Assembly: GCF_001975705.1 (NCBI RefSeq)
Contig: NZ_CP015089.1
Location: 67,421-131,420 of the forward strand
Direction: 5' to 3'
DNA from: Salipiger abyssi
GTDB lineage: Bacteria > Pseudomonadota > Alphaproteobacteria > Rhodobacterales > Rhodobacteraceae
Length of the DNA: 64,000 nucleotides
Of this stretch, positions 16,483 to 26,374 are shown in pieces. Position 1 is the first letter of the stretch; every line of letters starts with the position of its first letter. The notes under the pieces were generated by a model. That model worked only from the letters and a program-made list of their open reading frames with translations. It was not told the DNA's origin and searched no databases. Position numbers and translations under genes: made by a program.

Positions 16483-17718
16483 TCAGACCCCGCGCAGGGC
16501 AGGGGAGAGCGCCGCCGTCACCGCGTCGGTCTGCCCCTCGACGATATCGGCCAGCAGCCGCCCGGTGGTTGGGCCGAGGGTGAAGCCCTGATGCCCGTGG
16601 CCGAAATCGAACCACAACCCGCGATGGCGCGGCGCGGCGCCGACCAGCGGCAGCATGTCAGGCAGGCAGGGCCGGTGCCCGTGCCAGGTGCTGTCGGGCA
16701 CCGGCGCGCCCAGATCCAGCAGTTCGCGCGCGGCGCGCTGGCCGCGCTCGAGCTGGCGCAGGGTGCGCGGCGCGTTGCGGCCCACCAGCTCGGCGCCGGT
16801 GGTGATCCGCAGCCCGCGTGTCATGGAGCTCATGACAATGCCGTTTGCATCATCCAGACAGGGCCGGTTCAGCGGCGTCGGCGCGTTGAAATGACCGTGA
16901 TAGCCGCGCTTCCAGATCATGTGGATGCGGTAGCCCAGCGGTGCCAGAAGATCCGGCGACCAGGGGCCGAGCGCCACCACCACATCCGAGGCCTCGACCG
17001 GCCCCTCGCTGCTTTCGACCGTCCAGCCGCTGCCGGTCTCGGTCAGGCTGGTGGCGTCGCCGGTCAGAACCCGACCGCCGCGCGCAAGGAAAAGATCCGC
17101 ATAGGCGCGGGTCAGCGCACCGGGGTCCGAGGAACTCCAGCTGTCGGTCCAGAGCAGCATCCCGGCCAGCGGGCCGTTTAGCGCCGGTTCGGCCTCGGCC
17201 AGCGCGCTGCCGGTCAGAACCTCCGATCCCAGACCGTAGCGGTCACGCATGCGCTCGGCATTGGCCGCCGCCGCGTCCAGCGCCCGCGCCGTCCGGTAAA
17301 GCTCGCCCAGCCCGGTGCGCCGGATCAGCGCCTCGCTCTCCGAGGCGGCGATGAGCGGCGCGTGATCGGCGGTGGCGCTGAGCACAAGCGGCGCATAGCC
17401 CTTCGAGAGCACCGCGTGACGCGCGGGCGCCGAGTGCCGGAAATAGCGCCAGAGCGCCGGGGCGACCGCCGGCAGGTCGCGCAGGTGCCAGAGCACATCG
17501 TTGCTCTGGCCCGTCGCGTAGGAGAACAGCGTCGCGAGATCGCGCGGAATGGCGTAGGGCTCCACCGCCTCGGCCTGGATCACCCCGGCATTGCCGTGGC
17601 TGGTCTCCGTACCAGGTGCGCTGCGATCCAGCACGGTGACCGCATGGCCGCGCGCCTGAAGCGCCAGCGCCGCGCCGATGCCGACCATGCCGGCGCCGAG
17701 AACGATGAATTCCGCCAT
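16483..17718 (-). CDS. FAD-dependent D-amino-acid dehydrogenase-like oxidoreductase
   Basis: DadA/DAO-superfamily flavoprotein, 411 aa. The N-terminal Rossmann motif is FIVLGAGMVGIGAALALQARGHAVTVLDR and the C-terminal FAD motif is WFDFGHGHQGFTLGPTTGRLLAD; ETSHGNAGVIQ is the usual DadA-type flavin-contact loop. Expected reaction: oxidation of a D-amino acid (or glycine/sarcosine-like amine) to an imine that hydrolyses to the 2-oxoacid and ammonia, with electrons passed to the membrane quinone pool. It is last in the eleven-gene operon, 24 nt after ridA, whose product could hydrolyse the imine. Substrate unproven. Confidence 0.85.
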   Translation of the reverse strand: MAEFIVLGAGMVGIGAALALQARGHAVTVLDRSAPGTETSHGNAGVIQAEAVEPYAIPRDLATLFSYATGQSNDVLWHLRDLPAVAPALWRYFRHSAPARHAVLSKGYAPLVLSATADHAPLIAASESEALIRRTGLGELYRTARALDAAAANAERMRDRYGLGSEVLTGSALAEAEPALNGPLAGMLLWTDSWSSSDPGALTRAYADLFLARGGRVLTGDATSLTETGSGWTVESSEGPVEASDVVVALGPWSPDLLAPLGYRIHMIWKRGYHGHFNAPTPLNRPCLDDANGIVMSSMTRGLRITTGAELVGRNAPRTLRQLERGQRAARELLDLGAPVPDSTWHGHRPCLPDMLPLVGAAPRHRGLWFDFGHGHQGFTLGPTTGRLLADIVEGQTDAVTAALSPALRGV

Positions 17719-17742
17719 TCCGCCTGTCTCCCGAGCCGGGCC

Positions 17743-18075
17743 TCAGCCCTCTGCGATCACCGTGATTTCCACCTTGGCGTCGATCATCAGCGCGCAGCCG
17801 ATGGTGGTGCGCACCGGGAAGGGCTCGGGGAACATCTCGGAATAGACCGCGTTGAAATCGGCGAAATCCGCCGGGTCGGTCAGGTAGCAGGTGCAGGAGA
17901 GGACATTCGACAGGTCGAGCCCTTCCTTGGCCAGCGTCGCGGTGATGTTCTCGATGCACTGACGGGTCTGCGCCGCGATGCCCTCGGGCATGGTGCCGTC
18001 GGCGGCAAAGCCCAGCTCGCCGGAGAGATACAGCGTCTTGCCGGAACGGCGGGTCTTGGAGAGGGGGATAGCCAT
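17743..18075 (-). CDS. RidA-family enamine/imine deaminase
   Basis: 110-aa YjgF/YER057c/UK114-family protein. Family features: LYLSGELGF, the central QTRQCIENITATLAKEGLDLSNVLSCTCYLTDPADFADFN block, and the active-site end PVRTTIGCALMIDAKVEITVIA, with the conserved Arg and Glu that position the imine acid. RidA-type enzymes hydrolyse 2-aminoacrylate and other imines released by PLP dehydratases and amino-acid oxidases. Both such enzymes (DsdA-like and DadA-like) are encoded in this operon, so a dedicated housekeeping role is likely. Located 21 nt after the amidase. Confidence 0.9.
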   Translation of the reverse strand: MAIPLSKTRRSGKTLYLSGELGFAADGTMPEGIAAQTRQCIENITATLAKEGLDLSNVLSCTCYLTDPADFADFNAVYSEMFPEPFPVRTTIGCALMIDAKVEITVIAEG

Positions 18076-18096
18076 GAGCTTGGTCCTTTTCTTGGG

Positions 18097-19596
18097 TTAA
18101 TCGAAGGTCAGAAAGCCGGGAGCTTCGCTGAGACGCGGCGCGGCGGCAAGCGCCGCGATGTCGGGTCCGCGCGGGGCGAGATCGGAGAGCCCCGCGATCA
18201 CCGCTTCCAGCTCGGCGGCGAGGGCCAGAACACCCAGATCGTCATGCCGCTTGCCGACGATCTGAAGCCCGAAGGGCATGTTGTTGGTGTCACGCCCGCA
18301 GGGGATGGTGATAGAGGGATGGCCCGGAATGGTCGAGGCATAGGCCATGGCCAGCCAGTGATAATAGCTCTTGGTCGGCTCGCCGTCGATCTCGATCGGG
18401 TAGAGCTCGTGCCAGTCGCGCGGGCTGATGCAGACGGCGGGCGAGATCAGGTAATCGGTGGTCTCGAAAAACGCCTGCCAGGCGCGGTAATAGCGGCCCT
18501 GCGCAAAGATCGCCTGCGCCACATCCTCGGCGGAATAGGAGCGGCCTTCCTCGACGTTGTCGCGCACATTGGGGCCGACCAGCTCGGGCTGCGCGTCCAC
18601 CAGCTTGGCATGCACGCCGAGGAACTGCACCGCGCGCAACACCGAAAAGATGCGGTCCGCATCGGTGCAATCGGGCGTGGTCTCCTCGACCTGTCCGAAG
18701 AACGGGGCGAGCTGTGGCATCACCTTGCGGAAATGCTCGCGCACGATGGTTTCGGTGGGGGCGAAGCCGTAATCCTCGGTCACCGCGATCTTCAGCGACG
18801 ACAGATCGCGGCGCGGCAGGTTGGCGAACTCGGCGGGATCCCAGAGCGTCTTGCCACCCGCGATCAGCGTATAGGGGTCGTTGCGGTCGGGGCGGGCGAG
18901 CACCGAGAGCATGAGCGCGCAATCGGCAACGCTGCGGGCCATGGGCCCCGATGTCGGCATCGGGATCAGCGCCGCCGCCCGGGTGTTGCCGGGCACCACG
19001 CCGGGGCTGGGCCGGTAGCCGACGATGCCGCAGAAGGCCGCCGGGTTGCGCAGGCTGCCGCCGGTATCCGAGCCGGTGGCGAGCGGGGCATAGCCGCAGG
19101 CCAGTGCCACCGCCGAACCGCCGGACGAGCCCGCGCAGCTGCGCGTCAGGTCATGCGGGTTGGCGGTCACGCCATAGACGCGGTTGCGGGTGTTGCCGCC
19201 AGCGCTCCATTCGGGGTTGTTGGTCTTGCCCATGGGCGTCGCGCCCGCCTGCCGCATCGCCGCGACAATGGCGTCGTCGCCGCTGGCGATATTGTCGCGG
19301 AACGCCTCGGAGCCGAAGGTGGTGGGCAGACCCTTCACGTCGATCATGTCCTTCACGCCAAAGGGCAGCCCGTGCAGCGCACCCAGCGGCGCGCCGGACA
19401 TCACCGCCGCCTCTGCCGCTTTCGCCCCGGCGCGCAGCCCGTCGAAATCGCGCGCGACAAGCGCGTTCACCGCATGGTCGATTTTTTCGACGCGGGCAAT
19501 GCAGGCCTCGGCCAGATCGACGGGCGAAAGCGCCTTGCGCGCGATGAGGCTGCGCGCCTCGATGGCGCCGAGATCGGCGGGGTCGGTTGCGGTCAT
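18097..19596 (-). CDS. Amidase (amidase-signature family)
   Basis: 499-aa amidase-signature hydrolase. The Ser-cisSer-Lys triad is visible: Lys82 in PFGVKDMIDVKG, cis-Ser158 in CAGSSGGSAVALA, nucleophile Ser181 in GSDTGGSLRNPAAFCG. No signal peptide, so cytoplasmic. It overlaps the upstream lyase gene by 4 nt (ATGA), indicating coupled translation. Substrate unknown; in this operon it may cut an amide bond of an imported peptide-like compound. Confidence 0.92.
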   Translation of the reverse strand: MTATDPADLGAIEARSLIARKALSPVDLAEACIARVEKIDHAVNALVARDFDGLRAGAKAAEAAVMSGAPLGALHGLPFGVKDMIDVKGLPTTFGSEAFRDNIASGDDAIVAAMRQAGATPMGKTNNPEWSAGGNTRNRVYGVTANPHDLTRSCAGSSGGSAVALACGYAPLATGSDTGGSLRNPAAFCGIVGYRPSPGVVPGNTRAAALIPMPTSGPMARSVADCALMLSVLARPDRNDPYTLIAGGKTLWDPAEFANLPRRDLSSLKIAVTEDYGFAPTETIVREHFRKVMPQLAPFFGQVEETTPDCTDADRIFSVLRAVQFLGVHAKLVDAQPELVGPNVRDNVEEGRSYSAEDVAQAIFAQGRYYRAWQAFFETTDYLISPAVCISPRDWHELYPIEIDGEPTKSYYHWLAMAYASTIPGHPSITIPCGRDTNNMPFGLQIVGKRHDDLGVLALAAELEAVIAGLSDLAPRGPDIAALAAAPRLSEAPGFLTFD

Positions 19597-20918
19597 GTCA
19601 TGTCTCCCTGCATGCCGGAGGCGGGGCCGAGGCTGCGGCCCGTCGCGACATGGCTCTGATAGATCTCTTCGGGCAGGAAAGCGCCACCGGTGGTCCAGAC
19701 CACATGCACGGCTTGTGCTCCGCGCCCCGCCAGATGCGCGAAGCAGAACGCCCGTCCGGCCTCGGTGCCTTGCAGCATCCGCGGCCCGCCAAAGCCCGAC
19801 GCCGCCGAGGGTTCCAGCCGCAGCCCTTCGGCATCGGCCATCGCGAGCCAGCGGAAGAGGTCGTCGTCGGTGACCGTGAACACCCCCGCCAGACGCTTGC
19901 GCATGCGCTCGGCCACAAGCTGCGACATTGTGGCGACGGCCATGCCGTCCGCCTCGGTGCGGTTGCTGAGCCCCAGCTCATAGACCGAGGTTTCGCGCCC
20001 CGGCCCGTGGCGCATCTGGACCAGCGCGGACGGCGCCTGCACCGGCTCGACAAAGAACGGATGCACATCGGCGCCGAAGACACCGCGCGCGCCATAGGCG
20101 ATGCCGCCCGGCGCGCCGCCGATGCCGCAGGGCAGGTAGAGGATCAGCGGGCGCTCCGGCCCGATGACAAGGCCCATGGCGTCGAGCTGGTCCTTCAGCT
20201 CGGCGGCGGCGGCGCTGTAGCCGTTGAAGAGCAGGGCGGAGCTTTCGTCATCGACGAAATGGGTCAGCGGATCGCGCGCGGCGATGTCGCGCGCGGTGGC
20301 CACGGCGGCGGAGTAGTCGCTGCGATGCTGCACCACCTCGACGCCGAGATCGCGCAGCCGCGCCACCTTCCACGCTTTGGCATCGTGCGACATGTGCACC
20401 GTCGCCGCATATCCCAGCGCCCGTGCCGAGATCCCGACGCTGAGCCCGAGATTGCCGGTGGAGCCCACCGCGATGCGACGCTTGGCGAAAAACGCGCGGG
20501 CATCGGGGCCTGCAAGCGTGGCGATATCGCCGCCCTCGGCCAGAAGGCCGGCGGCGCGGGCCTGCGCCACGGCGGTGCTGAGCACTTCGAACACGCCGCC
20601 GCGCGCCTTGACCGAGCCCGCGATGGGCAGCGCGTGGTCGCCCTTGACCAGCAGCGTGGCCAGATCCGGCGCGGCGGCGGCCAGCGCCTCCCGGCAGCCG
20701 GGCACGGCAATGAGTTCGGAGCGGATCGCGCCCGACGCGCCGAGCTCCGGCCAAAGCGCGGCGAGCAGCGGGGCAAAGCTCTGCCAGTCCGCCTGTGCCT
20801 GCGCGACATCGGCGGCGGCCTGCGGATCTTCCGCAGGCGTATAGTCCGGGTTGGTCCAGAGCACGGGCTGGCCCGCGCGCAGCCGCTCCAGAAGCCTGTC
20901 GTCCTGCGGCTGGCTCAT
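19593..20918 (-). CDS. dsdA: D-serine ammonia-lyase (DsdA-type PLP enzyme)
   Basis: PLP fold-type II lyase of 441 aa, the DsdA length. PLP lysine is Lys104 in AGSVKARGGVFEV; the phosphate loop is CGIGGAPGG; GSTGNLGLSVGISARALGYAATVHMSHDAKAWK and the GPGRETSVYELGLSNRTEADGMAV block are characteristic of D-serine dehydratase. Reaction: D-serine to pyruvate plus ammonia via 2-aminoacrylate, the toxic intermediate RidA removes. Other beta-substituted D- or L-amino acids cannot be excluded. Its start codon overlaps the stop of the exporter gene; the 4-nt overlap with the amidase follows. Confidence 0.9.
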   Translation of the reverse strand: MSQPQDDRLLERLRAGQPVLWTNPDYTPAEDPQAAADVAQAQADWQSFAPLLAALWPELGASGAIRSELIAVPGCREALAAAAPDLATLLVKGDHALPIAGSVKARGGVFEVLSTAVAQARAAGLLAEGGDIATLAGPDARAFFAKRRIAVGSTGNLGLSVGISARALGYAATVHMSHDAKAWKVARLRDLGVEVVQHRSDYSAAVATARDIAARDPLTHFVDDESSALLFNGYSAAAAELKDQLDAMGLVIGPERPLILYLPCGIGGAPGGIAYGARGVFGADVHPFFVEPVQAPSALVQMRHGPGRETSVYELGLSNRTEADGMAVATMSQLVAERMRKRLAGVFTVTDDDLFRWLAMADAEGLRLEPSAASGFGGPRMLQGTEAGRAFCFAHLAGRGAQAVHVVWTTGGAFLPEEIYQSHVATGRSLGPASGMQGDMT

Positions 20919-21727
20919 CCCATCAGCGCCTTGCGCAGCATATTGCCCGCCAGCAGCAGCACCGTGAGGGCAAAGACCAGCCGCAGCCGGGCGGGGCTCA
21001 GGCTGTGGGCGAGCTTTACGCCCACCGGCACCATCAGCAGCGAGGTCACCATGATCAGCGCCACGGCGGGCAGGTTCACATAACCCACGGTGCCCGGCGG
21101 CTTGCCGGCGATGCCCCAGCCGGTGAGCAGGAAGGCGATGAAACCGGGGATCGAGATCAGCAGGCCAAAGCCCGGCGATGTGCCCACGGCGCGGTGCGGC
21201 GGCACGTTATAGGCGGTGAGCAGCGGCACGGTGAAGCTGCCGCCGCCGATGCCCATCAGCGCCGAGAAAAACCCGATAATCCCGCCATAGAGGGCGCTCA
21301 GCGCGCGGCCCGGCAGGGTGTCGGAGATGCGCCAGCTGCGTTTGCCGAGCAGCATGTAAAGCCCCAGCGACACGCCGATGCAGCCGAAGACCAGTTGCAG
21401 TTCCTGGCTGCGCAGGCTCGCGGCGGCGAGCACGCCCAGCACCGAGCCGATGGCGATGAACGGCCCCCAGCCGCGGATCAGCTCCATGCTCACTGCGCCG
21501 CGCTTGTGATGCGAGGTGACCGAGCGCAGGGAGGTGACGATGATCGTGCCGGTCGAGGTGGCGACGCAGATCTGCATGAGCTGTTCGGGCTGATAGCCGA
21601 GCCCGCTGAAGACGTAATAGAAGGCGGGAACGAGGATGATCCCGCCGCCGACGCCCAGCAGGCCCGAGATGAGGCCGGCCACGGCGCCGGCCGCGGCGAT
21701 GACCGCGAAGAGGGTCAGAAGATCCAT
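20915..21727 (-). CDS. TauE/SafE-family membrane exporter
   Basis: 270-aa integral membrane protein with about eight hydrophobic segments arranged as two repeats. The hallmark is GLISGLLGVGGGIILVPAF near the N-terminus and GIIGFFSALMGIGGGSFTVPLL in the second half. Family members export sulfite, sulfoacetate or other organic anions and often accompany sulfur-compound catabolism. Four-nt overlap with the lyase gene and 3 nt from the peptidase gene place it firmly in the operon, hinting that the pathway yields an anion such as sulfite. Confidence 0.9.
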   Translation of the reverse strand: MDLLTLFAVIAAAGAVAGLISGLLGVGGGIILVPAFYYVFSGLGYQPEQLMQICVATSTGTIIVTSLRSVTSHHKRGAVSMELIRGWGPFIAIGSVLGVLAAASLRSQELQLVFGCIGVSLGLYMLLGKRSWRISDTLPGRALSALYGGIIGFFSALMGIGGGSFTVPLLTAYNVPPHRAVGTSPGFGLLISIPGFIAFLLTGWGIAGKPPGTVGYVNLPAVALIMVTSLLMVPVGVKLAHSLSPARLRLVFALTVLLLAGNMLRKALMG

Positions 21728-21730
21728 CGC

Positions 21731-23119
21731 TCAGGCCTCCGGTGCGCCATGTTCCGCCAGATCGGCGAAGAGACCGGTCATGCCGAGCAGCGCCTGCCGT
21801 GACAGGGATTTCAGCACATGCTCGTTGGGCGCGTGCTGGTTGCAGCCGGCATAGGAATGCGGCACCCAGATCGTCGGCAGCGCCAGCACCTCGGCAAAGC
21901 AGTCATTGGGCAGCGAGCCGCCGAGATTGGGCAGGATATGCGGCGCGGTGCCGGTGCTGCGCTCCAGCGAGGCGGTGGCGAAACGCACCCAGGGGTGATC
22001 GGGATCGAGCCGCGTGGCGGGGAAGGCACCGCGATCGGAGGGGACGATCTCGACCTTGTCGAACCCGTGCTTGTCGAGATGGCGGCGCAGAGCGGGGAGG
22101 ATGTCGTCGGGATCGGTGCCAACCACAAAGCGCAGCTGGCAGGTGGCGCGCGCCCAGCCCGAGATCGCGTTGACCGGCGCCTCGGGCACGCCCGACACCA
22201 TGGCGAGCACCGCAAAGCTGTTCCAGCCAAAGACCCGCTCGGACATGGTCAGGCTTTCCTCGCCCCAGTCCGGATCGAGTGCGATGCCCGACTCGACGCC
22301 GGGCAGCACAGACAGCACCTCGCGGATGCGCGGGGTGAGGCTGTCGGGGCGCCACTCCGGCACCGCGATCTGGCCGCGCTCGTCGGTGATGCAGGCCAGC
22401 GCATGCGCCAGGATGATCGCCGGATCGGCCAGCAGCCCGCCGAAATTGCCCGAGTGATGCGCGCCCTCGCGCAGATCCACCCGCAGATCGAAGAGCGATC
22501 CGCCGCGCGAGCCGGTGAAGATCGTCGGCGCCTCGGGCGACAGGCGCGGCCCGTCCGAGGCGATCAGCACGTCGGAGGCCAGCAGCTCTTTATGTTCTTC
22601 GCAGAACTGCTTGAGGCCGGGCGAGCCGTTTTCCTCGCCCATCTCGATCAGCACCTTGGCGTTGAAGCCAAGCCTGCCCTGCGCCTCGATCAGCGCTGCC
22701 ATGGCGCGGATATTGATGAGGTGCTGGACCTTGTTGTCCGCGCTGCCGCGCCCGTAAAGCCGGTCGCCCTCTTCGGTCAGCTCAAAGGGAGAGAGTCCCT
22801 CGCGCCACTGGTCTTCCTGCGCGCGGATCACATCGCCATGGCCATAGACCAGCACCGTGGGCAGGGCGGGATCCTCGATGCGCTGCGCCACCAGCAGCGG
22901 GCCGGCGCCGGGCTGCGGGTTGTCGAAGAGCTCGGTGGTAAAGCCCATCCCGCTGAGCATCGGCACCATCGCCTCGGTCAGATAGCCCATGAGATGCGGC
23001 GTGCCGCGCGGATCCTGGCTTTCCGTGGGGCGCGCGACCAGCGCCGCCAGCTCGGACCGGAAGCGTCCGCTGTCGAAATACTCGGTGATCTTGGCCAGCG
23101 CCGTGTCGCGGATTGCCAT
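21731..23119 (-). CDS. M20-family metallopeptidase (dipeptidase-like)
   Basis: 462-aa zinc peptidase/deacylase. Metal-site residues: His and Asp in [13 protein letters not shown], Asp in [14 protein letters not shown], the Glu pair in [17 protein letters not shown], and a C-terminal [13 protein letters not shown]. The dimerisation domain occupies the middle (about 200-330). No signal peptide. Likely splits a dipeptide or N-acyl amino acid released by the neighbouring gamma-glutamyltransferase; Cys-Gly-type dipeptides are one possibility. Confidence 0.92.
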   Translation of the reverse strand: MAIRDTALAKITEYFDSGRFRSELAALVARPTESQDPRGTPHLMGYLTEAMVPMLSGMGFTTELFDNPQPGAGPLLVAQRIEDPALPTVLVYGHGDVIRAQEDQWREGLSPFELTEEGDRLYGRGSADNKVQHLINIRAMAALIEAQGRLGFNAKVLIEMGEENGSPGLKQFCEEHKELLASDVLIASDGPRLSPEAPTIFTGSRGGSLFDLRVDLREGAHHSGNFGGLLADPAIILAHALACITDERGQIAVPEWRPDSLTPRIREVLSVLPGVESGIALDPDWGEESLTMSERVFGWNSFAVLAMVSGVPEAPVNAISGWARATCQLRFVVGTDPDDILPALRRHLDKHGFDKVEIVPSDRGAFPATRLDPDHPWVRFATASLERSTGTAPHILPNLGGSLPNDCFAEVLALPTIWVPHSYAGCNQHAPNEHVLKSLSRQALLGMTGLFADLAEHGAPEA

Positions 23120-23141
23120 GTTGGGTCTCTTTCTTCGTAGG

Positions 23142-24713
23142 TCAGTCTGCCGTCACCCCGTCGCCCCAGGGCGAGAAGGTCTCGGTGGTGCCGGAATTGG
23201 TATTGCCCTCGCGCAGCACCCCGGCGGGGCAGGCAAAGGCGTAGGGGAAAGGCATGCGCTGCGCCAGTGCCAGCGGATGCGCGGCGGCCAGCGCCTCGGC
23301 CACGGGTCCGGCGAGCCGTTCGTCGGCCACCACTTGATCGCCGCCCGAGACGTCGATGCGCGGCGCCTCGATGGCCGCCTGCATGGAGAGGCCCTGTTCG
23401 ATGATATGGCCGGCGATCTGGCCCACGGCGGGCATGATCTTGCGCCCGCCGCTGGCGCCGAGGGCAAAGCGTTTGCCGGGCGCCTCGCCGATCACCGGGC
23501 AGACATTCATCAGGCAGCGCTTGCCCGGCGCGAGCGAGTTGGGTTTGCCCGGCTCCGGATCGAACCACATGATGCCGTTGTTGAGCAGCATGCCGGTTGA
23601 GGGAGAGACCACGCGCGATCCGAAGATCGACAGCAGCGTCTGGGTCATCGCGACCATGTTGCCGTCGCGGTCGACGATGGAGAAATGCGTGGTGCAGCCC
23701 GGCGCCTTGGCGCTTTCGTGGTCGCCCATGCCGTCGAGCCGCGCCTTGTAGGCGGCTTTGAGTGCGGCGGCGCGGGCGAGATGCGCCTTGGGCGTGGCGG
23801 CCTCCTCGGCGCTGTAGCCCTCGGTCCATGTGCCGATCGCATGGGCCAGCGTCGGCCCGGCGGTGAGGCCGGGCAGGGCAAAGAGCTGCCCGCCGCGGAA
23901 GGGGATGACCAGCGGGTCGGACCAGTCCGGCGCGTAGTCGGCCAGATCGTCCACGGTGAGGAACCCGCCCTTGGCGGTCACGTCGCCCACCAGCATCGCC
24001 GCGATGTCGCCGCGATAGAAATCTTCCGCGCCGGCCTCGGCCAGATGGCTGAGCGTGGCGGCATGGCGCGACTGGTCGAGCCTTATGTTCGACAGCGCCG
24101 TCCAGCCCGCGCCCTTGGGCCATTGCCCGTCATCGAGGAACAGCGCCGCCGCGTCGGCATCCTGCGCCAGATCGCGCGCCGAGGCGGCGATGACCAGCGC
24201 GGCGTACCAGTCCACATGCAGCCCCTCTTTGGCAAAGCTGATGGCGGGGGCGAGCAATTCTTTCCACGGCATCCGGCCATAGCGCCCATGCGCCGCCGAG
24301 ATCCCGGCGACGGTGCCGGGCACCGCGACCGAAGAGCCGCCGATGACGTTGCGGTCCTCGACCACCGCCTCCCAAGGGAAGAGGTCCGAGGCCTTGCCGG
24401 CGCCGGACAGCGGGTAATGCGCCGGATCGAGAGTTGCCGAGCTGCGCATGCCGTAGTTCAGCGCATGCGCGCGGCCCTCGTCCTCGCGCCAGATCATCAT
24501 GGCGCCGCCGCCCATCGGGCCGGACATCCAGGGCTCCAGCACGCCGATGGCAAAGCTCACCGCAACGGCGGCATCAAGCGCGTCGCCCCCCGCCGCCAGC
24601 ACCTCGGCCCCGGCCCTGGCGGCCAGCGCGTGCTGGGCCGCCACCACACCGTTGGCGGTGGCGGTGACGCCGGGCTTTCGGGTGATCTGCGACGGCGAGA
24701 AGGAGCCGCTCAT
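23142..24713 (-). CDS. Gamma-glutamyltransferase-family protein
   Basis: Ntn-hydrolase precursor, 523 aa. The self-processing site and nucleophile is Thr341 in [23 protein letters not shown], followed by the small-subunit motifs [22 protein letters not shown] and [15 protein letters not shown]. The large subunit contains [17 protein letters not shown]. The start is ATG 24713, overlapping the ABC ATPase stop by 4 nt; the longer open frame upstream is antisense to nothing needed and is rejected. No signal peptide is evident, unlike periplasmic GGT, so it would act on imported gamma-glutamyl compounds or related acyl amino acids. Confidence 0.9.
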   Translation of the reverse strand: MSGSFSPSQITRKPGVTATANGVVAAQHALAARAGAEVLAAGGDALDAAVAVSFAIGVLEPWMSGPMGGGAMMIWREDEGRAHALNYGMRSSATLDPAHYPLSGAGKASDLFPWEAVVEDRNVIGGSSVAVPGTVAGISAAHGRYGRMPWKELLAPAISFAKEGLHVDWYAALVIAASARDLAQDADAAALFLDDGQWPKGAGWTALSNIRLDQSRHAATLSHLAEAGAEDFYRGDIAAMLVGDVTAKGGFLTVDDLADYAPDWSDPLVIPFRGGQLFALPGLTAGPTLAHAIGTWTEGYSAEEAATPKAHLARAAALKAAYKARLDGMGDHESAKAPGCTTHFSIVDRDGNMVAMTQTLLSIFGSRVVSPSTGMLLNNGIMWFDPEPGKPNSLAPGKRCLMNVCPVIGEAPGKRFALGASGGRKIMPAVGQIAGHIIEQGLSMQAAIEAPRIDVSGGDQVVADERLAGPVAEALAAAHPLALAQRMPFPYAFACPAGVLREGNTNSGTTETFSPWGDGVTAD

Positions 24714-26374
24714 GCCGCCCCTCCGACACCCATGACGGGGGAGACCGGCGGCAGTTTCGACACGTCGGGCACATCCCAGCCCTGGCCGGGCTGCGCCGCC
24801 AGAAGCTGCTGCGTGTAGGGGTGCGACGGGGCGCCGAACACCTCGTCCACGGTGCCGCGCTCGACGATGGCGCCCTGCTGCATGACGATGAGATTGTCGC
24901 AGACCTGCGCCGCGACCCGCAGATCGTGGGTGATGAACAGTACCGTCAGCCCCATCTTGTCGCGGATCTCGTTGAGCAATTTCAGCACTTCCTTCTGCAC
25001 CGACACGTCCAGCGCCGAGACCGCCTCGTCGGCGATCAGCACCTTCGGTTCGACCATGAGCGCGCGGGCAATGCAAATGCGCTGGCGCTGACCGCCGGAA
25101 AACTGGTTCGGATAGCGGTTGAGCGCATCGGGATCGAGCCGCACGATCTTCATCAGCTCACGGGCGCGTTCCATCGCCTCGGCGCGGTCGCGACCGAAAT
25201 TCACCGGCCCCTCGACGAGCTGGTCGCCAATGGTGCGGCGCGGGTTGAGCGAGCCATAGGGATCCTGAAAGACGATCTGGATCATCTTGCGGTAGGGGTG
25301 CAGCGCGCGCTTGGAGAAGGCGGCGATATTCGTGCCCTCGACCCAGACCGCGCCCTCGTCGGGATCTTCGAGCCGGATCAGGCATTTGACCAGCGTCGAC
25401 TTGCCAGAGCCCGACTCGCCCACGATGCCCAGCGTCTCGCCCTTGCGCACGGCGAATTCGATATTCTTGCAGGCATGCACGATGCGGCCCGGGCGGAACA
25501 TGTTGCCCTTGACGTGATAGGTCTTTTCCAGCCCCGCCACCTTCAGCAGCTCGGGCCGCCCGTCGAGACTGTCGCGCTCGACCCGTGTGCGGCGCGGCAC
25601 CGCGTCGATCAGCAGGCGGGTATAGGGATGCTGCGGGCGGTTCAGCACCTCTTCGGCTGTGCCTTCCTCGACGATCCGGCCCTCTTTCATCACCACCACC
25701 CGGTCGGCGATCTCGGCCACCACGTCGAAATCGTGGGTGACGAACATGATACCCGCGCTGTGATGCTCGCGCAGCTCCTTGAGCAGATGCAGGATCTGCG
25801 CCTGGGTCGAGAGGTCGAGCGCGGTGGTCGGCTCGTCGGCGATCAGCAGCGCCGGGTCGAGCGCCAGCGCCATGGCGATCACGATGCGCTGCCGCTGCCC
25901 GCCCGAAAGCTGGTGCGGATAGCTGGTATAGATGCGCTCGGGCTCGGGCAGGTGCACCTCTTGCAGCAGGCGCAGTGTGCGGGCGCGGCGCTCGGCGGCG
26001 GCAAGATCGGTGTGCTGCTCGAACATTTCCTCGATCTGGTTGCCGACCGTGTAGCAGGGGTTCAGCGCCGACATCGGTTCCTGAAAGATCATCGCCATGC
26101 GGCGTCCGCGCAGCTTGGCGTGTTCGCTTGCCGAGATCTTCAGCAGGTCCTGCCCGTCGAAGATCATCTCGCCCGAGGAAGGCGTCAGCGCCTTGGGCAA
26201 AAGCCCCATGGTGGTGAAGGAGGTGATCGACTTGCCCGAACCGGATTCGCCGACGATGCAGACGATCTCCTTGGGCTGGATGTCGAGGCTCAGAGCTTCG
26301 ACCGCGTGGGGGCGGTCGCCACCCTTGGGCAGATCGACCGTCAGGTTGCGGATGGAAAGGATGGGATCGCTCAT
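24710..26374 (-). CDS. Fused double ABC ATPase for peptide-type importer
   Basis: 554-aa protein with two complete ABC domains, equivalent to DppD+DppF or to GsiA of the glutathione importer. First domain: Walker A GESGSGKS (42-49), signature LSGGQRQRI, Walker [13 protein letters not shown]. Second domain: [30 protein letters not shown]. Each ends with the oligopeptide C-terminal region ([25 protein letters not shown]). It overlaps both neighbouring genes by 1-4 nt. Confidence 0.94.
   Translation of the reverse strand: MSDPILSIRNLTVDLPKGGDRPHAVEALSLDIQPKEIVCIVGESGSGKSITSFTTMGLLPKALTPSSGEMIFDGQDLLKISASEHAKLRGRRMAMIFQEPMSALNPCYTVGNQIEEMFEQHTDLAAAERRARTLRLLQEVHLPEPERIYTSYPHQLSGGQRQRIVIAMALALDPALLIADEPTTALDLSTQAQILHLLKELREHHSAGIMFVTHDFDVVAEIADRVVVMKEGRIVEEGTAEEVLNRPQHPYTRLLIDAVPRRTRVERDSLDGRPELLKVAGLEKTYHVKGNMFRPGRIVHACKNIEFAVRKGETLGIVGESGSGKSTLVKCLIRLEDPDEGAVWVEGTNIAAFSKRALHPYRKMIQIVFQDPYGSLNPRRTIGDQLVEGPVNFGRDRAEAMERARELMKIVRLDPDALNRYPNQFSGGQRQRICIARALMVEPKVLIADEAVSALDVSVQKEVLKLLNEIRDKMGLTVLFITHDLRVAAQVCDNLIVMQQGAIVERGTVDEVFGAPSHPYTQQLLAAQPGQGWDVPDVSKLPPVSPVMGVGGAA

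Noticed and set aside
17362..19659. 765-codon plus-strand open frame
   Set aside because: Antisense to the amidase, ridA and dadA-like genes; no motif.
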